Part shown: positions 1-9,104 of the stretch, in pieces | Layout of the letters: the number at the start of each line of letters is the position of its first letter | Numbering within the stretch: position 1 is the first letter of the stretch | NCBI GenBank assembly: GCA_965204715.1 | Contig: OZ242009.1 | Location: 1,550,001 to 1,614,000, forward strand | DNA from: CATOSP01 sp965204715 | GTDB taxonomy: Bacteria > Chloroflexota > Dehalococcoidia > Lucifugimonadales > UBA3495 | Length of the DNA stretch: 64,000 nucleotides | Direction: 5' to 3' | Position numbers and translations under genes: made by a program | The notes under the pieces: model-generated | Database searches by the model: none | What the model was told of the DNA's origin: nothing | The model's input: only the letters and a program-made list of their open reading frames with translations

Positions 1-2376
1 GCGCTGCTCCTCCTGGGTAATCTGGTCTCCTGTTCCCGGAGGTTTCTCCCTCCGCACCCGGCATGGCCGCTTCCCGGCACGGAAGGGGATGAAACGGAAA
101 AGGATGAGGATGAAGAGGAGGGAGAAGGGTATGCCCGGTGGCGGCAGGCGGCGATGCTGCCCATACTCCAGGGACTGCTGACCGGGTCCGGTTGGACGGC
201 GCTCCTCTATGGGGTCTTGTCGGCAGTGCCGCACTTGCCGGGAACTCTATCGGAACGGCCCGGCGCGGCGGACCTGACTTTTCTTACGCCTTACGCGGCG
301 GTATTCGATTCCCTGGCCATCTGGGCGGTGGCGGTCTGCGCTCCCTTTGTGGCGGTCCGCGCGCTCAGGGAGGTCCTGCCCGTGGTTGGCGAAATGTTCA
401 GGTTTCCCGCCCGCCGCCTGGTCGTGCTGGGCGTCGGTTATGTCATCCTCGGCGACGGGGGGTTCCTGTACGTGGCATTCGGGTTCTCCGGGTCGCGGGC
501 GATGCTGGCGCTGGCGGCAATCGTGGGACTGCCGTACCTGGCGTCGGTCCTGCGCAGGGTGTCTGAAATGCCCCTCCGGCGCCGCTACATGGTCCCCGTG
601 CGCGCGGGCCTTCTGATTGCGGACAGCGGCTGGATTGTGCTGCTGCTGGCCGTGATGGGGACGCTGCCCTGGCTGGCCGGGGTGCTCGCCGACAGAGGGC
701 CGGGCGGGGCGGTTTTCGTCAGGCCCTACCTGTTCGTGCTTGACAGGCTGGCGCCGTGGGCGTTGGCGCTGCTCTCCCCGTTCATCCTGTTGCGGGCTCT
801 TGCTGTCTTCTGGCCCGCGGTCGGGACGGTCTTCGGGTTCCCGCTGCTGCGCATCCTCATGCTGGCGGGCGCGTTCATCCTGTTTTCCGGCCAGGGAATC
901 CTGTCTACCGCCTTCGGGTTCCCCGGCCCGCAGGTCTTGCTGCTGTTGGCCCTGGCTACCGGATTCTCATACCTGGCGTCGGTCCTCCGCAATGTGGGCA
1001 GACTCACACTGCCGGGGCGGGCCGGTTCCCTGGCAACGAATGCGCTTCCGTTGGCCGGTTCCCTGGCTGGGGCTGCCGCCCCGGCCCTGGTTGCCTGGGC
1101 CGGTCTGAATTTCCTCCCCGCTGTGGGCGCTATCCTGCTCGACCACCGGCTGAGCCACGATATTGGGCAGGCCGCGATGCCCTTCTTCGGGGGGTTCTAC
1201 GACGTTCGCTACATGGCGGCCGGACTCTGTTCGGCCCTTTGGCTGACCGCCGGGCTTCCCAACCCCCTGTGGTCTCCGGCCCAATTACATCTCAGGCCGA
1301 CGATAGTGGCAGCCGGTTCCTGGGCTTCGGGATGTCTCGCCTGGGTCGCCGGCACAAGCCTGGCGCCGCTCGGACACGCCTTTCCGCTTCTGGGAGCAAT
1401 CATGGGGCTGGGCTTGTTCTCCGTGGCCCTGGCGCAACTGGCTGCCTATGCGGCTTCTTCTTCGGACAGCGTGGTGGCGGACACGGCCGGGTGGCTGTCC
1501 AGGTCGAAAGTGCGGGCGTTTCTGCTCGGGGCTGCCCTGGCCTCCTATGTGCTCCTGTTGCGCCCGCTGTTCTATGAGGCAATGTGGTTCGCAGTGCTGT
1601 ATGAATGGATGGTGGTGATGGCGGTGGCGTTGTTGGCCTTCTTCAAAGTAAGGAGATGGCTCAGGGAGGACGCGGCATCTCCGGCGTCCGGCCGTCCGGC
1701 CTGGGCTGACTGGTCCCGGCACGAGCCGGACCTGGATGACAGACCCGACCGCCGCCGGGATTTGATGCTCGACCTGGAGCGCCGGTTTGTGGAATTCGGG
1801 GAGTGGAGGCGGTTGTGGGTATACGTCATGGGTCTGCTATACCGGAACAGCGCGCCTTTGGAGGCGGTAAACCCGGTATTCCAGCCGCTGCGCCGTGCGG
1901 CAGTCTCTTCGTCCGGCGGGGGTTGGCTGTTCGGGGGAGACCGCAAGGGCAGACTCAAACGTCAGGCAGCCCTCCGGGAGTCGTTGCAGAGGTCGGAAGA
2001 AGCCCTGCTCGCTTCTCCGCGACCGTGGAGACCGATCAGCGAAGACGAATTCCGGGAAGCCGCCGGTCCCTTCGTGGAAAACGGCTCCGGAGCCGAGGGC
2101 CTGGTTGCGCTCCTGATTGCGGCCTACTGGCAGAGCGGGGCCAACCTGGACCGCGCCATAGACCGCTGTTACCCGGTATTCAACCTGGTGGGGGAACCAC
2201 CGCGATGGTTCCATCCCCCCTGGACACGCGACAGGGCCCGGCGCCGCAGCCGGGAGGCACGCCAGCGGTTGGTCGATGACGTGGTATCCCGCCTGTTCGG
2301 GGAATCGGCCACACCCGCACGGCACGGGATGTTGGACAACGACGGTTTCCCGTCTGTCCAGGGGGTTGCCCCATAA
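1..2376 (+). CDS. Large polytopic membrane protein, 5' end outside window
   Basis: The frame is open from base 1, so the true start lies upstream; the first internal ATG is at 154. The visible part is about 790 residues. It begins with a short acidic run (residues about 30-45, many E and D), followed by repeated hydrophobic segments up to about residue 540 and a soluble basic C-terminus of about 250 residues. The membrane part looks internally duplicated: two similar blocks each carry an LxxLPWLAGVL-like stretch and a phenylalanine/glycine-rich FGFPG or FGFSG segment. It precedes moxR and a DUF58 gene on the same strand, the usual neighbourhood of membrane proteins in MoxR-DUF58 operons. I do not recognise the family. 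A structural or assembly role at the membrane is inference from context only. Confidence 0.75.
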   Translation, partial: ALLLLGNLVSCSRRFLPPHPAWPLPGTEGDETEKDEDEEEGEGYARWRQAAMLPILQGLLTGSGWTALLYGVLSAVPHLPGTLSERPGAADLTFLTPYAAVFDSLAIWAVAVCAPFVAVRALREVLPVVGEMFRFPARRLVVLGVGYVILGDGGFLYVAFGFSGSRAMLALAAIVGLPYLASVLRRVSEMPLRRRYMVPVRAGLLIADSGWIVLLLAVMGTLPWLAGVLADRGPGGAVFVRPYLFVLDRLAPWALALLSPFILLRALAVFWPAVGTVFGFPLLRILMLAGAFILFSGQGILSTAFGFPGPQVLLLLALATGFSYLASVLRNVGRLTLPGRAGSLATNALPLAGSLAGAAAPALVAWAGLNFLPAVGAILLDHRLSHDIGQAAMPFFGGFYDVRYMAAGLCSALWLTAGLPNPLWSPAQLHLRPTIVAAGSWASGCLAWVAGTSLAPLGHAFPLLGAIMGLGLFSVALAQLAAYAASSSDSVVADTAGWLSRSKVRAFLLGAALASYVLLLRPLFYEAMWFAVLYEWMVVMAVALLAFFKVRRWLREDAASPASGRPAWADWSRHEPDLDDRPDRRRDLMLDLERRFVEFGEWRRLWVYVMGLLYRNSAPLEAVNPVFQPLRRAAVSSSGGGWLFGGDRKGRLKRQAALRESLQRSEEALLASPRPWRPISEDEFREAAGPFVENGSGAEGLVALLIAAYWQSGANLDRAIDRCYPVFNLVGEPPRWFHPPWTRDRARRRSREARQRLVDDVVSRLFGESATPARHGMLDNDGFPSVQGVAP

Positions 2377-2450
2377 CAGCCCGGTAACCGTCCGGCGACT
2401 TTGAAACGCTCCATGCTGCCGGGCCAAAGTGCGGCAGGAATCCGAGCGAG

Positions 2451-3428
2451 GTGTCAGATATGGAAGATTCCCGCCTGGTCTGCGAGAGAATCATCGACCG
2501 TGTCAACGAGGTCTTCGTCGGAGACCGTCTGCTTCTGAGGAAACTGCTGGCCGCCGCGCTGGCCAACGGCCACGTGCTATTCGAGGACTACCCCGGGCTG
2601 GGGAAGACCCTGCTGGCCAAGGTCTTCTCCAAGGCCATCGGCGGCGATACGAAGCGAGTGCAGTTCACTCCCGACCTGCTTCCCTCCGACATTCTTGGCG
2701 TCAGCGTGTGGCGGCAGAACGAGGGGAGGTTCGAGATGGTGAAAGGCCCGGTATTCACCAACGTGCTGCTGGCCGATGAGATAAACCGCGCCCCGCCCAA
2801 GACCCAGGCCGCTCTCCTCGAAGCAATGGAGGAACGCCAGGTAACCATCGACGGCGATACCATGTCCCTGGGCAGCCCTTTCCTCGTCCTGGCAACCCAG
2901 AACCCCATAGAGCAGGAGGGCACCTACCCGCTGCCCGAAGCCCAACTGGACCGCTTCCTGTTCAAGATGGCCACGGGCTACCCGGTAAACCAGGACCTGG
3001 AAAACGAAATTCTGCTGCGGCGCATACAGTGGCAGAAGGACGACCCTACCGACGACCTGGAACCGGCCGTGGACGTAAAGGGATTCGTTGAATTGCAGCA
3101 GTTCACCGAGACCGGGGTGTACGTGGACCAGGCCATCGTTGATTACATCACCCAGTTGGTGCGGCTCACCCGCGTGCACCCCAGCGTGGCCGTCGGGGTC
3201 AGCCCAAGGGGCGGCCTGGCCCTGCTGCGGGTTTCCCGCAGCATCGCCCTGATACATGGGAGGGACTTCGTAGTCCCCGACGACGTGAAGATGGTTGTTT
3301 CCGACGCCCTGGCCCACCGCATCATCCTGAACATCGAGGACACCTTGGAGGGAGTCCGCCCGCAGTCGGTCATAGACAACGTTCTGGACCAGGTCCCTGT
3401 GCCTACCATGCTGCGCTGGAGGCCGTGA
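2451..3428 (+). CDS. moxR: MoxR-family AAA+ ATPase
   Basis: MoxR AAA+ ATPases act as chaperones that help assemble or activate partner protein complexes, often with von Willebrand or DUF58 proteins encoded next door. The 325-residue product has the full family signature: Walker A GLGKTLLAK near residue 47, the conserved DLLPSDILG block, Walker B LLADEINRAPPKTQ, sensor-1 ATQNP followed by EQEGTYPLPEAQLDRF, and the C-terminal SPRGGLAL motif. The listed start is GTG at 2451; an ATG at 2460 is equally possible. The stop overlaps the start of the DUF58 gene by four bases, so the two are translationally coupled. Confidence 0.95.
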   Translation: MSDMEDSRLVCERIIDRVNEVFVGDRLLLRKLLAAALANGHVLFEDYPGLGKTLLAKVFSKAIGGDTKRVQFTPDLLPSDILGVSVWRQNEGRFEMVKGPVFTNVLLADEINRAPPKTQAALLEAMEERQVTIDGDTMSLGSPFLVLATQNPIEQEGTYPLPEAQLDRFLFKMATGYPVNQDLENEILLRRIQWQKDDPTDDLEPAVDVKGFVELQQFTETGVYVDQAIVDYITQLVRLTRVHPSVAVGVSPRGGLALLRVSRSIALIHGRDFVVPDDVKMVVSDALAHRIILNIEDTLEGVRPQSVIDNVLDQVPVPTMLRWRP

Positions 3429-4774
3429 CGCCAGTGTTCACCACCGCCTTCCTTAGCTGGATCGGCTTTTCCCTGTTTGTCATGGCCCTGGGCCTGGCAT
3501 TGGGGAACGTCGTCCTGCTGACCGGAGCGGTTTTCATCATAATCACCGCCCTGATGGCCACGGCCCTGTCTCAACCGGCGGGGATAGCCGTCGAAAGGGA
3601 ACTGCCGAAACTGACCTGCTGGGCAGGGGACACGCTGGACATCCGCCGCCAGGTCAGGGCTTCTGGCGGCATGGGTCCCGTGTTCGTCCACGACCCCCTG
3701 CCCGCGGAAGTCGAGGTGGTCGAGGGCAACAACCTGCGCGTGGTCTGGAAATGGCCCGGCCCGAAGACCGCCGACCTCAGTTACCGGGTCAGGTTTCCGA
3801 AGCGCGGACGGTATGTGCTGGATGAAACGAGATGGGACGCGCAGGCCCCCCTTGGAATCAACCGGGGGAGGTCAGGAACGGGAGGGTCGAACTTCGAGGT
3901 GTCGGTTGCGCCCAGGATACGCGGCATCACCCGCATGAACGAAGTCCGGGCGATGACCAAGAACCAGCGTTACCAGGATGACCTGACGGTGATCGGCACT
4001 TCGGCTGCCGACTTCAGGGAGCTCAGACCATACATGCCGGGGGACCCCATCAAGAGCATCAACTGGAAGGCGACCGCGCGCGGCGCGGGCATCGACAACA
4101 TCCCGCTGGTCAACGAACTGGAACCGGAGGGGCGCAAGGCTGCCTGGATATTCCTGGACACCGCGGACTACATGAATGTGGGAAGCCCCCTGTCCAACCC
4201 GATGGAGAACACGATAGAAGCGGCAGGAAGCCTTGCCCAGTATTTCCTCTCCAAGGGGTCTACTCTCGGCGCATACGCTTACAACAACCTGGGAGGCCCT
4301 GGGGAACTGCTTGCGCCGGACTCCGGCCGCAGACAATTCCGCCAGCTAACCCAAATGCTGACGGGCCTGCGGTCCGGTCCTCCAAGGCATGACCTGCTAC
4401 AAGCGGTAGAGTGGTGCAAGGGCTTCCTCTTCCGGCTACAGCCGGAGGTCTTCACCATAACCCGGCTGGACATCTACTATGCCAGGCCCGAAGGCGGGTC
4501 ACAGTCCTTCGACCGGTTCACCACCGCCATAAGACGGTTGATGGCCTTTCGTACCAGGTCCGGGAGGGGGGGAAGGGTCAGGATCATCCACGTGGGACCT
4601 GGCGGGACGGGTCCCGGGTTGTCCCAAGCCCCGGCAGGTCCCGATCTGTCCCGGTGGGAAGCGAGACCGATGGCGGCAGCCCTGCGCCGGTCGGGAGCGG
4701 ACGTCATTGAGTGGGAGCCCGACCGGGAGGACTTTATCGCGGCGCTTGTCAGGCACATGAACGCCTACCGGTGA
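3425..4774 (+). CDS. DUF58 domain protein (MoxR partner)
   Basis: The start is a GTG that overlaps the moxR stop (GTGA), the classic MoxR-DUF58 pair. The 449-residue protein has two membrane segments at the N-terminus (residues about 5-45), a beta-rich middle region, and the DUF58 core. That core shows the hallmark sequence around residues 195-220: FRELRPYMPGDPIKSINWK followed by A(T)AR. The C-terminal half has the von Willebrand-like fold typical of the family. The function is unknown in detail; partners are thought to be remodelled by MoxR. The short C-terminal RHMNAYR tail is unremarkable. Confidence 0.93.
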   Translation: MTPVFTTAFLSWIGFSLFVMALGLALGNVVLLTGAVFIIITALMATALSQPAGIAVERELPKLTCWAGDTLDIRRQVRASGGMGPVFVHDPLPAEVEVVEGNNLRVVWKWPGPKTADLSYRVRFPKRGRYVLDETRWDAQAPLGINRGRSGTGGSNFEVSVAPRIRGITRMNEVRAMTKNQRYQDDLTVIGTSAADFRELRPYMPGDPIKSINWKATARGAGIDNIPLVNELEPEGRKAAWIFLDTADYMNVGSPLSNPMENTIEAAGSLAQYFLSKGSTLGAYAYNNLGGPGELLAPDSGRRQFRQLTQMLTGLRSGPPRHDLLQAVEWCKGFLFRLQPEVFTITRLDIYYARPEGGSQSFDRFTTAIRRLMAFRTRSGRGGRVRIIHVGPGGTGPGLSQAPAGPDLSRWEARPMAAALRRSGADVIEWEPDREDFIAALVRHMNAYR

Positions 4775-4928
4775 CGCGCTCATGGAAGCCGCGGTCCATC
4801 TATCATGTCTATCAATCATTCACAGTATCCAGGGGCACGGCGACAGGCTGCCACCACAGTCGAGGCCAAGAGCCTGCATAAGAACCAGGACAGGGTGCCC
4901 CAAACGCCTTGAGATAAACTATACGACG

Positions 4929-5615
4929 ATGCGACTCCTGGCGATTGAAATCCTGCTCATTACCGGCCTGTCAGCGCTGGCAGTATACGCGCTATGGGAC
5001 TTCACATCCCGGAAGGCGTTGCTTGTGTCAGCCTTCGCTCTATGCGTTGGAATATATCTGGTCCTGCAATTCCTCGGCCGCAGCCGGATGGCGTTCAGAG
5101 TGGCGGCCATACTGACCGTTTTACCCCACGCGGCCGGTATCTGGGCCCACAACAGCCTGGAATGGTACAGGTTTCTGGGCGTCGAAACATCTTTCGGCAC
5201 AGGCCGCCCGCAGTTCTGGACCGCGGCAATGTTCATGTTGGCCCTGGCCGGGCTGGTAGCGCTATACCGAGTCATCGGACTCCGGGGCATGGGCCGGGAA
5301 CTTTCGTCGCGGGGCGTCGACGGCCCGGACCGCAGGGCCGTGGTCCTGAACGAAGGAATTACGCTGGCTGCCCTGATCGGGGCGGGCCTGGTCCTGGCTT
5401 TGATCACGGCACAAGCGGGCTCGGTCCTGGGGAGGATCGAGTCCATGCCGGAGATGTTGTCATCCGCCGTTCTGCCAATCGGGGGCGGAGCGGCCATCAT
5501 CTTCGCCTACTGCGTTACGCTATGGTTCCGTTCCCACGGCGAGACAGGAGATGCGGGAGCTTCATTAAGCGAAGACGGGACCGAAGACGGCAGTGTCGTT
5601 GAGCCGGATGCCTGA
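4929..5615 (+). CDS. Membrane protein of unknown function
   Basis: The product is about 228 residues from the ATG at 4929 (MRLLAIEILL). The frame is open upstream to 4782, but that extension is basic and unlike a natural N-terminus. About six hydrophobic segments are visible: residues 5-22, 30-48, 55-73, 98-116, 150-172 and 185-205. The C-terminal tail is acidic (ASLSEDGTEDGSVVEPDA). It lies 154 bases after the DUF58 gene on the same strand and may close the MoxR operon. No family is recognised. Confidence 0.7.
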   Translation: MRLLAIEILLITGLSALAVYALWDFTSRKALLVSAFALCVGIYLVLQFLGRSRMAFRVAAILTVLPHAAGIWAHNSLEWYRFLGVETSFGTGRPQFWTAAMFMLALAGLVALYRVIGLRGMGRELSSRGVDGPDRRAVVLNEGITLAALIGAGLVLALITAQAGSVLGRIESMPEMLSSAVLPIGGGAAIIFAYCVTLWFRSHGETGDAGASLSEDGTEDGSVVEPDA

Positions 5616-5753
5616 ACCTGGAGGTACGAGAGGGAGAAGGCGTGGCCAACCGGGCTGCTCGAAGCGAGCCGCAATGAGAGGGCAGGTCAGGGGCGCTATC
5701 TGTGACAGTGGCAGCCACCTGGCCGTTGACGAAACTGCAAGGTCCTTTTGGCC

Positions 5754-7818
5754 TTATCCCACCAGGTCGTCCAGAAATTCCGACACCGGCTCAACTCCCG
5801 TAACCAGCAGGTGGTCGCGGGCACGGGTGCAGGCCACGTAGAGCAGGTTTCGCTCCGTGTTGTAGACCTCTTCCAGGTCAGCCTCATCGGCGATTGATTC
5901 CACTCTGGACTGGAGCGGGATTACCTCGGAGTCGCAGGCCATTACTACGACGGCGCGGTATTCCAGGCCCTTGGCCAGGTGCATGGCGCCGATTGCCAAC
6001 CGGTCCCCGGTGGCTTCCATTTCGTCATCGAGCGCCGCGTATGGTATGCCCGAATGTTCGACTGCCTGCACCGCACGGCCAACCTGGTCCAATGAGCGGA
6101 CGAACACGCTGGTCTCGCCGGGTTGCAGGCCCTCGGAGATCCTGGCGGCCAACCACTCTCTCACGACAGCGCACTCGGCATCCTCGCTGTCCAGGACTTT
6201 GATGACTGGCGCTGGTCCGTTGAACACGGAGACCGTGCCCCTCCGCTCTTCCAGGTTCCCGTCAACGTCGGAAATCTCCGGGTCCAGGAGGCGGTCGGCG
6301 TGGGTCCTGATCTGGTGGGAGGTGCGATAGTTGATGCGCAGGGTCTGCGAGCGGCCGCGAATGTCAACGCCGAGTTCCTTCCAGGAAAAGGGCTGCTGGA
6401 AGATGCGCTGGCCCAGGTCGCCGGCGAAGAACAGCCCGTTGGGCCGCCCTCCGGCCATTGCCGCGAGAAACCTCAACTGCGCGACGCTTACGTCCTGGGC
6501 CTCGTCGATAACCACGTGGTCAAAGGACGGGTGTTCTTGCCGCGCCACTTCCCAGGTCAACCGCCCCAACATTTCGGCCTTGGTCAACAGATCCCGGTCT
6601 CGCAAGCCTGACCTGACGCCCTCGAAGACCGGCCAGAGGGACTTCCGTTGAGCTTCCGACAACCGGCGGTAGCGGCCGATACGGGTTATGTCCCGGTAGG
6701 CTTCCCAGGAGTCCAACTGCCAGGCATCCACAACCCGCTCCCATTCCGTCAGAACAAAGACCGGGGAGAAGCTGGTGCCTGTCGCTCCGGCGGCCTCGTT
6801 CACAAGGGCCTCAATGGTTTCCCGCGGGGCCAATTTCACGGGACCCAACTTGGCCTCGTACAGGCGCAGGGCCACGGCATCCAGCGAGTCAACCGCAATT
6901 CTGCTGTCGGTCTGCGTGGCCTGGGGAACGAGCAGTTGCAGCTTGGTCCTCAACAGGCTCGCCAGCGTGTCGGAGAAGGTGGTGAGCAGGACCCGCGAAC
7001 CGGGGTTGGACCTGGCCAGGTATGCTGCCCGGTGCAGGGCAACAACGGTCTTGCCGGTGCCCGCGGAACCGGAAACCCGGGCCGTTGTAGTTCCGTTCCA
7101 CCAGGCCAAGCTGCGCCGGGTGAAGGAAGATGGTCCACTTCTCCCAGGGATACTCCAGCGCCTCGGCCAGCTCTTCCGCGTTGTGCATGACCCGGAAACG
7201 GCGCTGGGCATCGGGGTGGCTGAAGGGGTCGGCCCCGGAAGGATATGGGAGGGACGGCTGCGGCGTCTTGCCCACCGCCAGTTCCAGCAGGGCCTCCGCC
7301 GCCTCCGACGGCAGGTGGCTGGCCAGGTCCAGCACGCTGTCTTCATCGGCGGCCCTGACCTCTTCCAGCCATTCCGCCGGGACCCCGTACCCGAGCAGTT
7401 GGTCGTCCGGCAGGTGGGTGAAAAGCAGCGGCTTGGGCTGCGACTGTACCCCGGTCTCCACGTACACCGGCACCGGAATTTCCTGGACAACTTCGCGCAA
7501 CTCCACCAGTTGGGCCGCGCCGGTGGTGGGGTGGGTCTCCAGCTTCCTGCGCTCTGCCCACCGGTAGGCGTCATCATGGTGGCCCACGTAGCACAGAACG
7601 ACGTTTTCCCCGGCCCGGTGCAGGATGATGCGCAGGTCCAGGTTCACCCTCGCCGACCAGAAATCAGGGTCGCTCGCGCCAGTCACACGATGCAGGCTGA
7701 GACTGGGGTGCGCGAGGTTGGTCTGAAGGTCAAAGGCAGTGGTCTTTGCCGCCTTCTGCTGCTCGTTGGGCAGGCGGGCCAGGCTGGCGGTGAAGGTGTC
7801 GGCTATGCGGAATTGCAT
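5754..7818 (-). pseudogene. RelE-like/UvrD-type helicase fusion, frameshifted at Walker A
   Basis: Reading from 7818, residues 1-95 form a RelE/ParE-like fold (MQFRIADTFTASLARL, then FWSARVNLDLRIILHR and LCYVGHHDDAYRWAERR). This is a known N-terminal fusion to superfamily 1 helicases. The helicase part follows in another frame: Walker A GSAGTGKT, DEAQDVS (motif II), GDLGQRIF (motif III), LRINYRTSHQI (motif IV) and HLAKGLEYRAVVV (motif V), ending in TRARDHLLVTGVEP. The frame breaks at about 7075-7081, immediately before Walker A, where a GPARVSGS-type sequence would be expected. Loss of one 5-base unit from a GCCCGGCCCG repeat, or a +1 insertion, would explain it. Either the gene is dead or this is a consensus error. 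It lies 15 bases after the AAA ATPase gene, so the two probably form one operon. Confidence 0.85.
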
Positions 7819-7833
7819 CCCTCACCTGGCACA

Positions 7834-9021
7834 TTATCGCCAGTCATCGCCGGGCATGATGCGCAACATGAACTCGTCAAACAAGGGAACTGTAAAGGCA
7901 GTGTCTCCATGGCTAGGACTCCACACCATTCCCTTGTTGATCAATTGGCCTCGGGTAGGTGCCAGTGATTGCACCGAACGACCAAGTATTTGTGCTATGT
8001 CCCCGGAACGGTGTGGGCCGGCTCCCAGCGCAGCCATCGCTCGAACATACTTTCTCTCCAACGGGGTGAGCCGGTCAAACCTGACCAGGAAGAAGCTTCC
8101 GTCAAGAGTAGCTACAGCCTGCTGGGATGCAATTTCAACATCCCTGGGCGTAATTGGCGACCTTTCGGCTACGTCCCAAATATGCTTGCCCCATTCCTGA
8201 AGAAAATAAGGGTAACATCTTGTTTGTTGCACTACGAGGTCAAGAGCGGCGTCAACTATCTCCACACCTTCGTCCGCTGCGGGCTTGGCAATAGCCCTTC
8301 TTGCGTCTTCGTCGGACAAAGGACCGATTTCCGGGAATTCAAAAAGTCTCTCAGCGTAGGATTTAGCCCTTCCCATACGCCCCCTTACCTGAGGCAATCC
8401 AGCACCGAGCATCACCACCGGCAACTGCCTCTGAGATGTTCGGTGCAAGGCAGTAATCAATGCAGCTAGCTCATCTTCTTTCACGTACTGAAGCTCGTCT
8501 ATGAATATCGCTATGCAGGTCTCATCGGCCTGGGCTGCTTCGCCAACAACCTGAAACAGGTCTTGTAAGTCGATTTCCAAGTCCCCGCTATCGGCCAAAC
8601 CCGGTTCCGGCTCAAAATCTAAACCGACTTCGATATCCTGGTATTTCATCTTCAATGCGCTGACAAATCCGGCAAGCCCTCTGAGTGCACGCTGCGCCAA
8701 GTCTTTTATCTTCGCTCGACTCGAAAGTTTAAGCAAAGCAACACGCAGTTGAGGTACCAAAATAGACGGAAGCGAACGATCCTCAGGAGCTTCCATACGC
8801 AATGCACAAATACCGCTGACTTCGGCATCAGCCCGAATGCGGTCCAAGAGCACCGTCTTGCCGACGCCACGCAAGCCAACCATCAAAAGACTCTTGCTGG
8901 GGCGTCCGATTCTGGTTCGTTCCAAAGCGATGTAGGCGTTGTTACGAATCTCGTCCCGACCGGCGAGTTCAGGGGGCGGAGTTCCCGCGCCTGGAGCGTA
9001 TGGGTTGCGTATCGGGTCCAT
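7834..9021 (-). CDS. AAA ATPase (AAA_16/STAND-like)
   Basis: This is a 395-residue ATPase starting at ATG 9021 (MDPIRNPYAPGAG); an alternative upstream start at 9039 is less likely. It shows Walker A GLRGVGKT, Walker B IFIDELQY, a sensor-like VVMLGAGLP and a C-terminal winged-helix-like region (LTPLERKYVRAMAALG, GDIAQILGRS). The family resembles archaeal-type AAA_16 ATPases often found beside toxins or in defence islands. It is followed after 12-15 bases by the RelE-UvrD helicase gene and preceded by an AT-rich promoter with an inverted repeat. The partner pair could be a defence module, but that is inference. The gene is visibly lower in GC than its neighbours, which suggests transfer. Confidence 0.85.
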   Translation of the reverse strand: MDPIRNPYAPGAGTPPPELAGRDEIRNNAYIALERTRIGRPSKSLLMVGLRGVGKTVLLDRIRADAEVSGICALRMEAPEDRSLPSILVPQLRVALLKLSSRAKIKDLAQRALRGLAGFVSALKMKYQDIEVGLDFEPEPGLADSGDLEIDLQDLFQVVGEAAQADETCIAIFIDELQYVKEDELAALITALHRTSQRQLPVVMLGAGLPQVRGRMGRAKSYAERLFEFPEIGPLSDEDARRAIAKPAADEGVEIVDAALDLVVQQTRCYPYFLQEWGKHIWDVAERSPITPRDVEIASQQAVATLDGSFFLVRFDRLTPLERKYVRAMAALGAGPHRSGDIAQILGRSVQSLAPTRGQLINKGMVWSPSHGDTAFTVPLFDEFMLRIMPGDDWR

Positions 9022-9039
9022 GACGCTATTATATAGCAA

Positions 9040-9104
9040 AATTAGAGATATTACAAATATCTTATAACATTGCTAATTTCGCCATATTTTTGCTTTCTCG
9101 TAGT
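9040..9104 (-). promoter_or_regulatory. AT-rich promoter with 7-3-7 inverted repeat
   Basis: The 65 bases upstream of the AAA ATPase are strikingly AT-rich compared with their surroundings. They contain a perfect inverted repeat at 9046-9062 (AGATATT, 3 bases, AATATCT) and a looser outer pair ATTAG/CTAAT at 9041-9045 and 9073-9077. This is what an operator overlapping a promoter looks like. No regulator is identified; the ATPase itself or the RelE-like domain could bind here. The mod gene ends just to the right. Confidence 0.45.
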
